Below are positions 47,370-56,274 of a stretch of DNA of 64,000 bases, piece by piece (positions within the stretch are counted from its first letter, which is position 1; every line of letters begins with the position of its first letter). Origin of the DNA: Sphaerisporangium sp039871875 (GTDB taxonomy: Bacteria > Actinomycetota > Actinomycetes > Streptosporangiales > Streptosporangiaceae); the NCBI RefSeq assembly GCF_039871875.1, contig NZ_JBDPMD010000003.1, forward strand, positions 248,001 to 312,000. Direction: 5' to 3'. The notes below the pieces were generated by a model, which saw nothing but the letters and a program-made list of their open reading frames with translations, made no database searches and was not told the DNA's origin. Position numbers and translations under genes: made by a program.

Positions 47370-48413
47370 TCACTTGGTGCGGGCGCGGAGCTCGGCGATG
47401 TAGGGCAGCGACCGGAGGACCTCGTCGTGCGGTACGCCGTAGTCGATGAGGCAGGCGATCTCGTCCACACCGATCTCTCGCAGCCGGTCCACGGTCTCGA
47501 GGCCGTCGGTCACGGTGCCGAACAAGCCGCTGGTCGTGAAGTAGCGGTCGACGGCGTGCTTGATGAGGTACTGCTTGTCCCGGTCCGGCAGGCGGTTCAG
47601 GTCGACGCCGGCGGGGAGCAGCGTGGAGGCGGCCTTGATGATCAGGTCGGCTGAGCTGCGGAGGTAGTTGCCGAAGGGCTCAAGCACCAGTTCGCGTACC
47701 CGTCCGCGGTCGTCGCCGATCATGGTGTGGAGCATGAGGGCGACGTGGCCGCGGGCGTTCTCGCCGTGTGTCTGGGCCAGCTCCTGCCGGTAGGCGGCGA
47801 TGTTCCGTGCCAGCGCCTCCCGATCCTGGCCCAGCATGTGCGTCAGCAGTCCCGCGTTCAGCCTGCCGGCGGCCCGGAAGGTCTCGGGGGAACCCGCGCT
47901 GGTGATCCACACGGGAAGCTCGGGCTGCACCGGAGCGGGGAAGATGCGTACGCTCTGCTTCTCGCCTGCCCCGTCGGAGAACTCGACCTCGTCGCCGCGC
48001 CACAGCCGCCGGACCATGTCGGCCGTCTCCACCATGGCGCTCTTGCGGTCCGCGTAGTTCTCCGGCCGGAGCACGAAGTCCACCGCGTGCCAGCCGGAGG
48101 CGAACGACACGCCGACCCGGCCCCTCGACAGGTTGTCGACGACCGACCACTCCTCGGCGATGCGGACCGGATGGTGCAACGGCGCGACCACGCTCCCCGC
48201 CCTGATGCCCACCCGCTCGGTCACCGCGGCGACGGCGGCGCCGGTCACCGCCGGGTTCGGGTACAGGCCGCCGAAGGAGTGGAAGTGCCGCTCAGGCGTC
48301 CACACCGCCGACAGGCCGTTCGCGTCCGCGAACCGGGCGCTCTCCAGCAGCAGGCGATACCCGTCGGCGCCGGCGGCGCCGCTGTCGGCGAAGAAGAAGA
48401 GGCTGAATTCCAC
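47370..48413 (-). CDS. luciferase-like flavin monooxygenase (MupA/Atu3640 type)
   Basis: A 347-residue protein from GTG 48413 behind a perfect AGGAGG, 8 nt after the NRPS stop. The fold is the bacterial-luciferase TIM barrel: FSLFFFADSG, the TPERHFHSFGGLYPNP signature, SVVDNLSRGRVGVSFASGW, and PVWITSAGSPETF. It belongs to the subgroup normally fused into or placed next to NRPS/PKS assembly lines, where such enzymes oxidise a carrier-bound residue using reduced FMN. It is the last gene of the eleven-gene operon. Substrate and position of oxidation are unknown. Confidence 0.92.
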   Translation of the reverse strand: MEFSLFFFADSGAAGADGYRLLLESARFADANGLSAVWTPERHFHSFGGLYPNPAVTGAAVAAVTERVGIRAGSVVAPLHHPVRIAEEWSVVDNLSRGRVGVSFASGWHAVDFVLRPENYADRKSAMVETADMVRRLWRGDEVEFSDGAGEKQSVRIFPAPVQPELPVWITSAGSPETFRAAGRLNAGLLTHMLGQDREALARNIAAYRQELAQTHGENARGHVALMLHTMIGDDRGRVRELVLEPFGNYLRSSADLIIKAASTLLPAGVDLNRLPDRDKQYLIKHAVDRYFTTSGLFGTVTDGLETVDRLREIGVDEIACLIDYGVPHDEVLRSLPYIAELRARTK

Positions 48414-48421
48414 AGGTCCTC

Positions 48422-51400
48422 CTACAGCCGGCTCAACAGGTCGTTGAGCTGTTCCTGGTTCACCCTCGCGAGCGGGAAATCGGAGGGTGTGTGCACAGAG
48501 GTGACATGCCGCCCGAGGTCGACCAGCGCCCGCAGCTCGCCGAGGTACGTGTCGGCCAGCCGCTCGATCGTGTGCCGGTGGTGCAGGCCCTCGCTGTAGC
48601 GCCAGTGGACGACCAGCGCGCCGCCGGCGACCGACGCCCGCACCTCGATCGGGTACGGCCGCGGCGCACGCGGGCTCTCCTCGGCCCCGGCCGGTTCCGG
48701 CAGGACCGTGAAGACGTCCGACGCCGGCGGATCCGTCGCCTCCAGGTAGGTGAAGCCGAGACGGACAGCGGACTCCGGCAGCGGCTCGCGGCCCTGGCGC
48801 AGCAGGAGCCAGCCGATTCCGCCCGAAGGTACGCTTCGCAGCCCCTCCTTCACCGTCTTCAGGGTCTCCTCCAGGGAGGCATCGGGTTCGCAGGTCAGGG
48901 CGACCGGGTGGACGACGCTGAATCGGCCGACCGTCCTGGACAGGTCCACGTCCTCGGCGAGCGGATCCCGATCGTGCCGCTCCAGGTCGACCAGGTGCCG
49001 GTCGGCACCGGTCCAGCCGGTCAGGGTGCGGCCGAGCGCGGTCAGCAGCAATTCCTCGGTGCGGCAGCTCAGCGCGTCGGACGCGGCGCGCATCAGCTCG
49101 GCGGTCTCCGCGGCGCTCAGCGACACCTCCAGCGTCCGCGCGGTCGCCACGGTGCCGGCCCCCGGCTCTGCCGGGATGATGTCGAAGGGCAGCTCGCCGG
49201 CCGGCGCCGCGGCCAGCTCGGACCAGTACTCGCGTTGTGACCGCACCGGCTCCGTCGCGCCGTAGGCGGTGAGCCGCCGAACCCACGACTGCCATGACGT
49301 GGTCTTGGCCGGCAGCTTCACCTCCCGGCCGTCGGCGGACCGGGCCAGCGCGGTCCCGAGGTCGTCGAGGAGCACACGCATCGAGGGCGGGTCCACCACG
49401 AGCCGGTGCGCGACGAGAGCGAGCCGGTCCGGTCGCCGCCCGCCGAGCAGGAACAGGCCGGCGCGGACCAGAGGACCGACCGCCAGGTCGAGACCACGCT
49501 GCAGCTCGTCCGCCAGCTCGGCCATCCGCTCGTCCTGTCCGTCCTCGTCCAGGCCGGACAAGTCGTACGTCCGCAGGGGTGTCACGTCGCCGCGCGGCGC
49601 TATCCGCACCCGGGTCCGTTCGCCGGCCAGCAGAAGCCGCTGGCGCAGGCCGTCGTGGTGCGCGAGCAGCCGCTCCACGGCCTCGCCGACCAGTCGCGCG
49701 TCCGCCCGTTCGCGCAGTTCCAGCAGAACGGAGGTGTTCCAGTGGTGCGGTTCCTCGGCACCGGAGGTGCAGAACCGCCGCTGGGTCGGGGCGAGCGGCA
49801 CCGGGCCGGTCACGTCGCCCTGCTCGGCGTCGACGGTGGGCCCGGCGGCGGCCACCTCGGCGAGCGACGCCACGGTCGGGTGGGTGAACAGATCGTAGGG
49901 CGAGAGCCGCAGGCCCGCTTCCTGTGCCCTGGCGACGACCTGGATGGCCAGGATCGAGTCGCCGCCGATCTCGAAGAAGTTGTCGTGGATGCCGACTCGG
50001 CCGAGCCCGACGACGGCGGCCATCACGTCGGCCAGCTTCGCCTGCACCGGCGTCTGCGGCTCGACGTACTCCTCCCCCGAGTCGGGCAGCAGCCCGTCCG
50101 GCGCCGGGAGCCGGTCCCGGTCGATCTTGCCGTTGGCGTTGAGCGGGAGGGCCTCGAGCTCGACGAACGCGGACGGCACCATGTACGCGGGCAGCTCGCG
50201 TTCGAGGAACCGGCGCAGCTCGGGGACGCCGGCCTTGGCCCCGGGATTCGGGACGACGTACGCCGCCAGCCGCCGGTCCCCGGGCGACGGTTCGTACACC
50301 ACGACGACCGACTCGGCAATCTGCGGGTGCCGGCTGAGCGTCGACTCGATCTCCATGGGTTCGACGCGGAAACCACGGATCTTGATCTGGGTGTCGACCC
50401 TGCCGAGGAACTCCAGGTTCCCGTCGGGACGCCTGCGGACCAGATCGCCGGTCCGGTAGAGCCGCCGGCCGGGCCGCCGGGGGTCCGGGTCGGCGACGAA
50501 ACGTTGTGCCGTCAGGCCCGGACGCGCGAGGTACCCGCGGGCCAGGCTGGTGCCACCGATGTACATCTCGCCGATGGCACCCACCGGCACCGGACGGAGC
50601 CGGTCGTCGAGGATGCGGAGGTCGGCCGAAGGCAGCGCGGTGCCGATCGGCAGGTTCGGCCAGTCCCACACCGGGTCCGCCGGGTCGAGGCGGAAGAAGG
50701 TCGAGGTGACGGTTGTCTCGGTCAGGCCGTAACAGTTCATCAACGGCACGTTGAGCCGCCGCCACATCAGCAGCCGGTCCGGCAGCGCGCGCTCCGCGCC
50801 GATGATCACCAGCCGCAGGCAGCTCGGCAGCTCCCGCCCCAGCCGGTCGAGCTCACGCACCCATTCGTGCCAGTACGCGGCGGGCAGCTCCATCACGGTC
50901 AGCCGCTCCCGCTCGACCAGGTCGGCGAGGTCGATCTCGCCGCTGATGATGTGCTGCGAGGGGATGACCACCGCGCCGCCGGCCAGCCAGGTCGGGAACA
51001 GCTCCTCCACCAGCACGTCGAACCCAGGCGAGGAGAACTGGAGGAAGCGGTCACCGGCGCCGAGCCCGAGCCGGTCGACCACATCGCGCGCGTACACGGC
51101 CAGGGAGCGGTGCTCGATCATCGCGCCCTTGGGCCGGCCGGTCGAGCCGGATGTGTAGACCACGTACGCCAGCGACCCCGGGTCGGGCACGTCCGGCAGG
51201 TCGCTGTCGGCGCCCGCGTCCGGCGGCGGGGACGACGCGTCGAGGAGCACGGCGTGGTCCGGTGCCTGGACGCCGGCCTCGGCCAGAAGGTCGGCGAGCC
51301 GCTTCTGCGTGACCAGCACCCGCGCCCCCGAGTCGGCGAGCATCAAGGCGATCCGTTCGGGCGGATAGGCGGGGTCCAGGGGGACGTAGACGCCACCGGC

Positions 51401-53098
51401 CTTGAGCACGCCAAGGATGGCGACGGGCAGTCTCACCGAGCGGTCCACCAGGATGCCCACCGGTGTCTCACGGCCGACCCCCAGGCCGCGCAGGCGGCGG
51501 GCCAGCAGGTTCGCTTCCCGGTTGAGCTCGGCGTAGCTGGTCGGGGTGCCGTCGCAGATCACCGCGGGTGCGTGTGGCGCGAGCGCGACCCGGCGCTGGA
51601 ACAGTTCGACGAAGCCGGGGTCGGCGCCGCCGGCCTCGGCGGCGGGTATCTCCGTCGCCGATGTCATGGCCAGCTCCACCTGCCCCACCGGGGTGTCGGG
51701 AGCGGTGACGAGCTGGCGCAGGACCGTGGTGAACTGCTCGGCCAGGAGGACGATCGTCTCCTTGTCGAACATGTCGGTCATGTACACCCACTGGAGCTGC
51801 ATCTGCCGGCCGTTGGGGTTGGCGTCGAGGGTGAGTGGCGCCGCCGACATGTTGACCTCGATGGGCTCCCGGCTGATCCGCAGGCCGGGGACCTCCAGGG
51901 TGCTCTCCGGGGTGCGGACGTCGAGCCACATGTGGGTCATGGAGGTCTGGGAGGCCTCCCGCCCGAGGTCGAGCTCGTCGATCAGGCGCTCGATGGGCAG
52001 GTCCTGATGGTCGTACGCGGTGTGAACGGTCCGCCGCGCCTGTCCCACGACCTCACGCAGGGTCTGCCCGTCGGCCAGCCGCATGCGCAGCGGGAGCGCG
52101 GTGACGAAGCAGCCGATGAGCTGCTCCACCTCCACCCGGCCGCGCCCGGACACGATCTCGCCGATGACCAGGTCCTCCCGGCCGAGATAGCGATACAGCA
52201 ACACGGAGAGGGCGGCGAGCAGGACGACGACGGGCGACGCCTTCTCGTTCTCGACGAACCGGCGCAGTTCGGCGGTGAACTCGGCGGAGAGGTCGACGAC
52301 GTGCGCCGCGCCGGCGAACGTCGGCCGAGGCGGAAACGGCCGATCGCTGGGGAGGGCCAGCACGCCGGGGATGCCTTCGAGCGTCTGCCGCCAGTGGTCC
52401 ACCTCGGCGGCCATCCGCTTCTCCCCGAACTCGCGCTGCCAGGCGGCGAAGTCGGCGTACTGGATCTCCAGCGGGGGAAGGCCGGGACCGCCGTTGAGAT
52501 GCATGGCGTACAGCGCCGCGAACTCCCGCACGAGGATCGCCATCGACACCAGGTCCGCGGCGGTGTGGTCGGTGGTGATCAGCACGACGTGGTTGTCCTC
52601 GGCCATGCGCAGGATCGTGGTCCGCAGCCGCAGGGACTGATCACGGCCGAACGGTTGCATCACCTCGGCCTTCCAGCGCCGGAGCACCTCAGCGCGCTGC
52701 CGCTCCGGTGCATGGCCCGACAGGTCGACCAACGGGGTCGGCACCGGCGTGAGCGGGTGCACCACCAGCACCCGGGTGCCGTCGTCCTGGAGCTCGACGG
52801 TGGAGCGCAGGATCTCGTGCCGATCCACGACCTCGGTCAGGACGCGACTGAGCACCGCCAGGTCCAGGTGACCCTCGACCCGGAAGGCGCCAGGGATGTT
52901 GTTGGCCGGCCGGAACTGCGTGATGGCCCACTCCCGCTCCTGCTGGAACGCCAGCGGGATCGGCCGGGAGGGGTCGCGGGGCGTTATCCGCTCCTCTGGC
53001 GCGGACCCACGTGCGGCCGTCAGTTCCGCGAGCCGCCGCTCCAGGATCGTCCGCTGCTCAGGCGACAGCGCCGCGATGCGACTCTGCAGGTCAGTCAT
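48422..53098 (-). CDS. NRPS: C-A-PCP-E(degenerate)
   Basis: A 1558-residue synthetase. Domains: condensation about 40-470 (active-site region D-H-T-A-A-D near 176, the second His and the Asp kept); adenylation about 480-985 with hand-read pocket D-V-E-E-I-G-C-V-T-K; PCP about 1010-1080 (GGDSI, Ser near 1047); and a C-terminal domain, 1085-1558, that opens like an epimerase (EPHHWN). In that last domain the HHxxxDG motif reads A-H-R-L-V-V-D-P, so the second His and the Gly are replaced and epimerisation is doubtful. Two acidic pocket residues suggest a basic substrate such as an arginine derivative, which would suit the capreomycidine-synthase-like gene coupled upstream (ATGA). Confidence 0.93.
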   Translation of the reverse strand: MTDLQSRIAALSPEQRTILERRLAELTAARGSAPEERITPRDPSRPIPLAFQQEREWAITQFRPANNIPGAFRVEGHLDLAVLSRVLTEVVDRHEILRSTVELQDDGTRVLVVHPLTPVPTPLVDLSGHAPERQRAEVLRRWKAEVMQPFGRDQSLRLRTTILRMAEDNHVVLITTDHTAADLVSMAILVREFAALYAMHLNGGPGLPPLEIQYADFAAWQREFGEKRMAAEVDHWRQTLEGIPGVLALPSDRPFPPRPTFAGAAHVVDLSAEFTAELRRFVENEKASPVVVLLAALSVLLYRYLGREDLVIGEIVSGRGRVEVEQLIGCFVTALPLRMRLADGQTLREVVGQARRTVHTAYDHQDLPIERLIDELDLGREASQTSMTHMWLDVRTPESTLEVPGLRISREPIEVNMSAAPLTLDANPNGRQMQLQWVYMTDMFDKETIVLLAEQFTTVLRQLVTAPDTPVGQVELAMTSATEIPAAEAGGADPGFVELFQRRVALAPHAPAVICDGTPTSYAELNREANLLARRLRGLGVGRETPVGILVDRSVRLPVAILGVLKAGGVYVPLDPAYPPERIALMLADSGARVLVTQKRLADLLAEAGVQAPDHAVLLDASSPPPDAGADSDLPDVPDPGSLAYVVYTSGSTGRPKGAMIEHRSLAVYARDVVDRLGLGAGDRFLQFSSPGFDVLVEELFPTWLAGGAVVIPSQHIISGEIDLADLVERERLTVMELPAAYWHEWVRELDRLGRELPSCLRLVIIGAERALPDRLLMWRRLNVPLMNCYGLTETTVTSTFFRLDPADPVWDWPNLPIGTALPSADLRILDDRLRPVPVGAIGEMYIGGTSLARGYLARPGLTAQRFVADPDPRRPGRRLYRTGDLVRRRPDGNLEFLGRVDTQIKIRGFRVEPMEIESTLSRHPQIAESVVVVYEPSPGDRRLAAYVVPNPGAKAGVPELRRFLERELPAYMVPSAFVELEALPLNANGKIDRDRLPAPDGLLPDSGEEYVEPQTPVQAKLADVMAAVVGLGRVGIHDNFFEIGGDSILAIQVVARAQEAGLRLSPYDLFTHPTVASLAEVAAAGPTVDAEQGDVTGPVPLAPTQRRFCTSGAEEPHHWNTSVLLELRERADARLVGEAVERLLAHHDGLRQRLLLAGERTRVRIAPRGDVTPLRTYDLSGLDEDGQDERMAELADELQRGLDLAVGPLVRAGLFLLGGRRPDRLALVAHRLVVDPPSMRVLLDDLGTALARSADGREVKLPAKTTSWQSWVRRLTAYGATEPVRSQREYWSELAAAPAGELPFDIIPAEPGAGTVATARTLEVSLSAAETAELMRAASDALSCRTEELLLTALGRTLTGWTGADRHLVDLERHDRDPLAEDVDLSRTVGRFSVVHPVALTCEPDASLEETLKTVKEGLRSVPSGGIGWLLLRQGREPLPESAVRLGFTYLEATDPPASDVFTVLPEPAGAEESPRAPRPYPIEVRASVAGGALVVHWRYSEGLHHRHTIERLADTYLGELRALVDLGRHVTSVHTPSDFPLARVNQEQLNDLLSRL

Positions 53099-54225
53099 TG
53101 GTCACCCCTCGCGTCCTCGCGCAGTACCTGTTCCAGTAGGGAGAGCCCGGCCGTCAGCCCGGCGGTCGTGCCGCCGAAGCCGAGCCGCGCGTGGTCGCGG
53201 TACGCGTCGCCGAAGCAGGCGCCGGGTACGAGCAGGACCCGGTGCCGCTCGGCGAGGCGGCGGCAGGACCGGACCACGTCAGGCTGGCCGGGGAACTCGA
53301 CGAAGGCGGTCACGCCGCCGCCGGGCGGAGTGAAGCGCACCAGGTCAGGCAGGCCGTCCGCCCAGTCGCGGAGCAGCCGCAGGTTCCCGCCGGCGTGCTC
53401 CCGTTGTGACGCGACGATCCGGTCGGCGTGCCGCACCGCCTGCTCGGCGAAGAACTCCAGGACAGGCGAGACGTACAACGCGATGTAGTCGCGCAGCAGC
53501 GCCATGCGGGCCAGCAGGCCGGGGGAAGCGACGCACCAGCCGACCCGCAGGCCCGGCAGCCCGTAGCTCTTGGACAACGTCCCGAACGCGATGCACCGGT
53601 CGTACCAGGAGGTCGGCAGCGGCAGAGGGTCGGCGGTGTAGGTGAGCTCGCCGAACGCGTTGTCCCACACCAGCAGGGCCTCGGCCTCCGCGGCGATGGC
53701 GACCAGTTCCTTCTGCTCCTCGGCCGTGATGGAGACTCCGGTGGGGTTGTGCGGGAAGTTCACGACGATCATGCGGGGGCCTGACCGCGCGAGCTCGCGC
53801 AGGAGCGCCAGATCGGCGGCGAACCCGGCGCGCGGGTCGAGCGGCCACCGGGTGACCCGGCAGCCGCGCGCCGCGGCGATGCCGTGGAGCTGCTGGTAGG
53901 CGGGGTCCACCACGATCACCTCGTCGCCCGGCTCGAGCGCCAGGTTCATGACCAGGTAGATCGCCTCGCTGGAACCGTGGGTGACCATCATCCGGTCGAC
54001 GTCGCCACCGGTCCAGCGGTCGGCCAGCGCGGCACGCAGGCCGCTGCCGCCGTAACTCTCGCTGTCGCGGCAGGTCAGCGTGTCGAGCTCCGACAGCTCG
54101 AATCCGCACAGTCCGCGCAGCTCCGCGATGGTCAGGTCACGTACGCCGCTGCTGCCGATGTCGTGGTCGACGTTGTGGTAGTAGTCGCGCATCCACTGCT
54201 CTAGCTGGGCGATCGCAATGTCCAC
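53095..54225 (-). CDS. PLP-dependent capreomycidine-synthase-like enzyme (VioD/OrfR family)
   Basis: A 376-residue fold-type I PLP enzyme. The N-terminal D-I-G-S-S-G-V phrase, the THGSSEAIYL segment, the NFPHNPTG motif (N160), D188 in WDNAFGEL, and K219 in FGTLSKSYGLPGLRVGW match recalled VioD and streptothricin OrfR sequences closely. Those enzymes convert 3-hydroxyarginine to the cyclic guanidino amino acid capreomycidine by elimination and ring closure. The gene is coupled to the NRPS by ATGA, so its product probably feeds that module. No VioC-type arginine hydroxylase is visible; one of the three iron enzymes upstream would have to fill that role. Confidence 0.88.
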   Translation of the reverse strand: MDIAIAQLEQWMRDYYHNVDHDIGSSGVRDLTIAELRGLCGFELSELDTLTCRDSESYGGSGLRAALADRWTGGDVDRMMVTHGSSEAIYLVMNLALEPGDEVIVVDPAYQQLHGIAAARGCRVTRWPLDPRAGFAADLALLRELARSGPRMIVVNFPHNPTGVSITAEEQKELVAIAAEAEALLVWDNAFGELTYTADPLPLPTSWYDRCIAFGTLSKSYGLPGLRVGWCVASPGLLARMALLRDYIALYVSPVLEFFAEQAVRHADRIVASQREHAGGNLRLLRDWADGLPDLVRFTPPGGGVTAFVEFPGQPDVVRSCRRLAERHRVLLVPGACFGDAYRDHARLGFGGTTAGLTAGLSLLEQVLREDARGDQ

Positions 54226-54250
54226 ACCGCAACGCTATGGCGCGTCGTGC

Positions 54251-55018
54251 TCACCGTGATGTCACCGGAAGCCGGGACGGCCCCCGGCCCGCCATGCCGG
54301 CGCACAGGGTCGTCAGCAGTTCCCGCGGCGCGTCGACGAACCTGTTGTGGCGGCCGGCGAAGACCTCGAAGGAGGTGTCACCGCAGGCCGGCCAGCCGGA
54401 CATCTGGCCGGGCCGGACCTCGCTGTCCTCGCTCCAGCCGATGGCGGTGATGGGACAGGTGAGCCGGAGCGGGTCGGGGACGACGTACCGCCGGCTCATC
54501 TCGACGTCGGCGCGCAGCACCCGCAGGTAGACGGCCACCAGCTCGGGGTGCGGCGTGCCGCCCTGGTCGCGGATCATCGCCTCCAGCTCCCCGGCGAGCT
54601 CCGCCTCGTCCATGCCGAGCATCCGCCCCACCGGCCCGTCCTGCGGGGCGAGCTGGGAGGAGACGAACAGCCGCGCCGCCGCCGGCCCGCCGGCGCGCTG
54701 CAGCCGGGCGGTCGCCTCGTAGGCGAGGAGCGCCGACCAGCAGTGGCCGAAGAAGGCGAAAGGCACGTCCATGTAGCGTTCGAGCCCGGCGATCATGTCC
54801 GCCGCCAGCTCTTCGAAGGTCGCCGGCATCGTCTCACCGAAGCGGCTCAGCCGGCCGGGCAGCTCCACCGGCAGGAAATCGACGGGCCCGTGCTCCGGTG
54901 GCCAGTTGCGGAACACCCCGGTGCCGCAGCCGGCATGGGGCACGCAGAACACCCGCGCGGCCGCCGCCGGCGACGGCTCGCGCTGCAACCAGACGCTCTT
55001 GGCCCGCGACTCCCTCAT
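54251..55018 (-). CDS. type II thioesterase with cysteine at the nucleophile position
   Basis: A 255-residue editing thioesterase with the family's FCVPHAGCGTG start, VELPGRLSRF and AGRHNRF (His). The elbow that normally reads GHSxG reads G-H-C-W-S at 91-95, placing Cys93 where the nucleophilic Ser should be. Cysteine can act as a nucleophile in TE domains and favours acyl transfer over hydrolysis in some systems, so the protein may be a transferase or a slow hydrolase. It overlaps the antiporter gene by four bases. Confidence 0.9.
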   Translation of the reverse strand: MRESRAKSVWLQREPSPAAAARVFCVPHAGCGTGVFRNWPPEHGPVDFLPVELPGRLSRFGETMPATFEELAADMIAGLERYMDVPFAFFGHCWSALLAYEATARLQRAGGPAAARLFVSSQLAPQDGPVGRMLGMDEAELAGELEAMIRDQGGTPHPELVAVYLRVLRADVEMSRRYVVPDPLRLTCPITAIGWSEDSEVRPGQMSGWPACGDTSFEVFAGRHNRFVDAPRELLTTLCAGMAGRGPSRLPVTSR

Positions 55019-56274
55019 GGCACCGCCTCCTCGGGGAACGTGCGGGTCCGGGGCCCCCTGTCCTCGACGATCCTGCGCTCGGGGTACACGATCCGCAGCA
55101 GGACGCCGGTCATGGCGGTCGTGACCAGGGCCATCACGATCATCAGGGAGTACAGCTCCGGCGTCAGCACGCCGAGCTGGAGCCCGACAGTCAGCACGAT
55201 CAGCTCGGTGAGACCGCGGGTGTTCATCAGGATGCCGAGGACCGCCGAGTGGCGGGGACGCACGCCGGTGACCCGCCCGCCCAGGTACGCACCCCCGAAC
55301 TTGCCGCCGATCGCCACCAGCAGGATCAGCGCCAGCTCACCGAACGCGACCGTGTCCAGCCGGGACAGATCGACCTTGAGGCCGGCGACCATGAAGAAGA
55401 CCGGCAGCAGCAGCACGGTGCAGATCCGCTCGATCCACGGCAGCACCCGCCGGCGCAGCGCCAGGGTGCCCTCACGCGGCATGGCGGCGCCGAAGAGGAA
55501 CGCGCCGAAGATGGCGTGCAGGCCCATCCAGCTCGTCGCCAGCGCCGACAGCAGCAGCCCGGCCGCCACCGCGACCAGCACGACGCCGGTCAGCGGGCCG
55601 GACACCGGCCGGCGGGCGGCCGGCCGGGCCAGCAGCGGTCGTACCACCCCCAGCAGCAGGACGGCGAAGGGCACCACGAACAGCACGCGCCACGGATGAC
55701 CGCCGCCGCCGGCCAGCGCCGCCACGACGGCGAGGAGGGCCCACGCGAGCACGTCGCCCACCGCGGCGCAGGCCAGCGCCAGCCCGCCGATCGGCGTGTC
55801 GAGCAGGCCGTTGTCGGTGAGGATGCGGGCCAGGACGGGGAACGCGGTGACCGCCATCGCGGCACCCATGAACAGCACGAACGCCGTCCGGTCGCCGGTC
55901 TCGTGGCCGCCGGCGAGGTGGAGCGCCAGCAGGACGCCGAGACCGAACGGCAGCAGGATCGCTCCGAACGACACGACGGAGGCCGTCCGGCTCTGGCCGC
56001 GCAGCAACGTGTGGTCCAGGTGCAGGCCGATGAGGAACATGAACAGGCAGACGCCGAGGTCGGCCAGCAGGGTCAGTGACGGCCGCACCTCGGCGGGGAA
56101 GAGCGTCCCGGAGATCGCGCCGCCGAACAACGTCGGCCCGAGCAGGATGCCGGCCACGATCTCGCCGATCACCGCGGGCTGTCCGAGCCGCCGGGCGAGC
56201 ATGCCGAACAGCCGCGCCACCGCGACGATGACCGCCAGGCCGAGGAGCAGCAGCGCGACGGTGTGCGGGCTCAT
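55015..56274 (-). CDS. cation:proton antiporter (CPA2 family)
   Basis: A 419-residue membrane protein with about 12-13 helices. Family landmarks are GQPAVIGEIVAGILLGPT near residue 31, the helix with A-M-A-V-T-A-F-P-V-L-A-R, and MNTRGLTELIVL near the C terminus. Such proteins exchange Na+ or K+ for protons. It is coupled on both sides (ATGA with PhzF, overlap with the thioesterase) inside the NRPS operon, so it may act in export, self-resistance or pH balance during production. Confidence 0.93.
   Translation of the reverse strand: MSPHTVALLLLGLAVIVAVARLFGMLARRLGQPAVIGEIVAGILLGPTLFGGAISGTLFPAEVRPSLTLLADLGVCLFMFLIGLHLDHTLLRGQSRTASVVSFGAILLPFGLGVLLALHLAGGHETGDRTAFVLFMGAAMAVTAFPVLARILTDNGLLDTPIGGLALACAAVGDVLAWALLAVVAALAGGGGHPWRVLFVVPFAVLLLGVVRPLLARPAARRPVSGPLTGVVLVAVAAGLLLSALATSWMGLHAIFGAFLFGAAMPREGTLALRRRVLPWIERICTVLLLPVFFMVAGLKVDLSRLDTVAFGELALILLVAIGGKFGGAYLGGRVTGVRPRHSAVLGILMNTRGLTELIVLTVGLQLGVLTPELYSLMIVMALVTTAMTGVLLRIVYPERRIVEDRGPRTRTFPEEAVP

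Noticed and set aside
53095..54225. Calling the PLP enzyme an arginine oxidase of the MppP/RohP type
   Set aside because: The N-terminal SSGV region and the overall motif order follow VioD/OrfR more closely than MppP.
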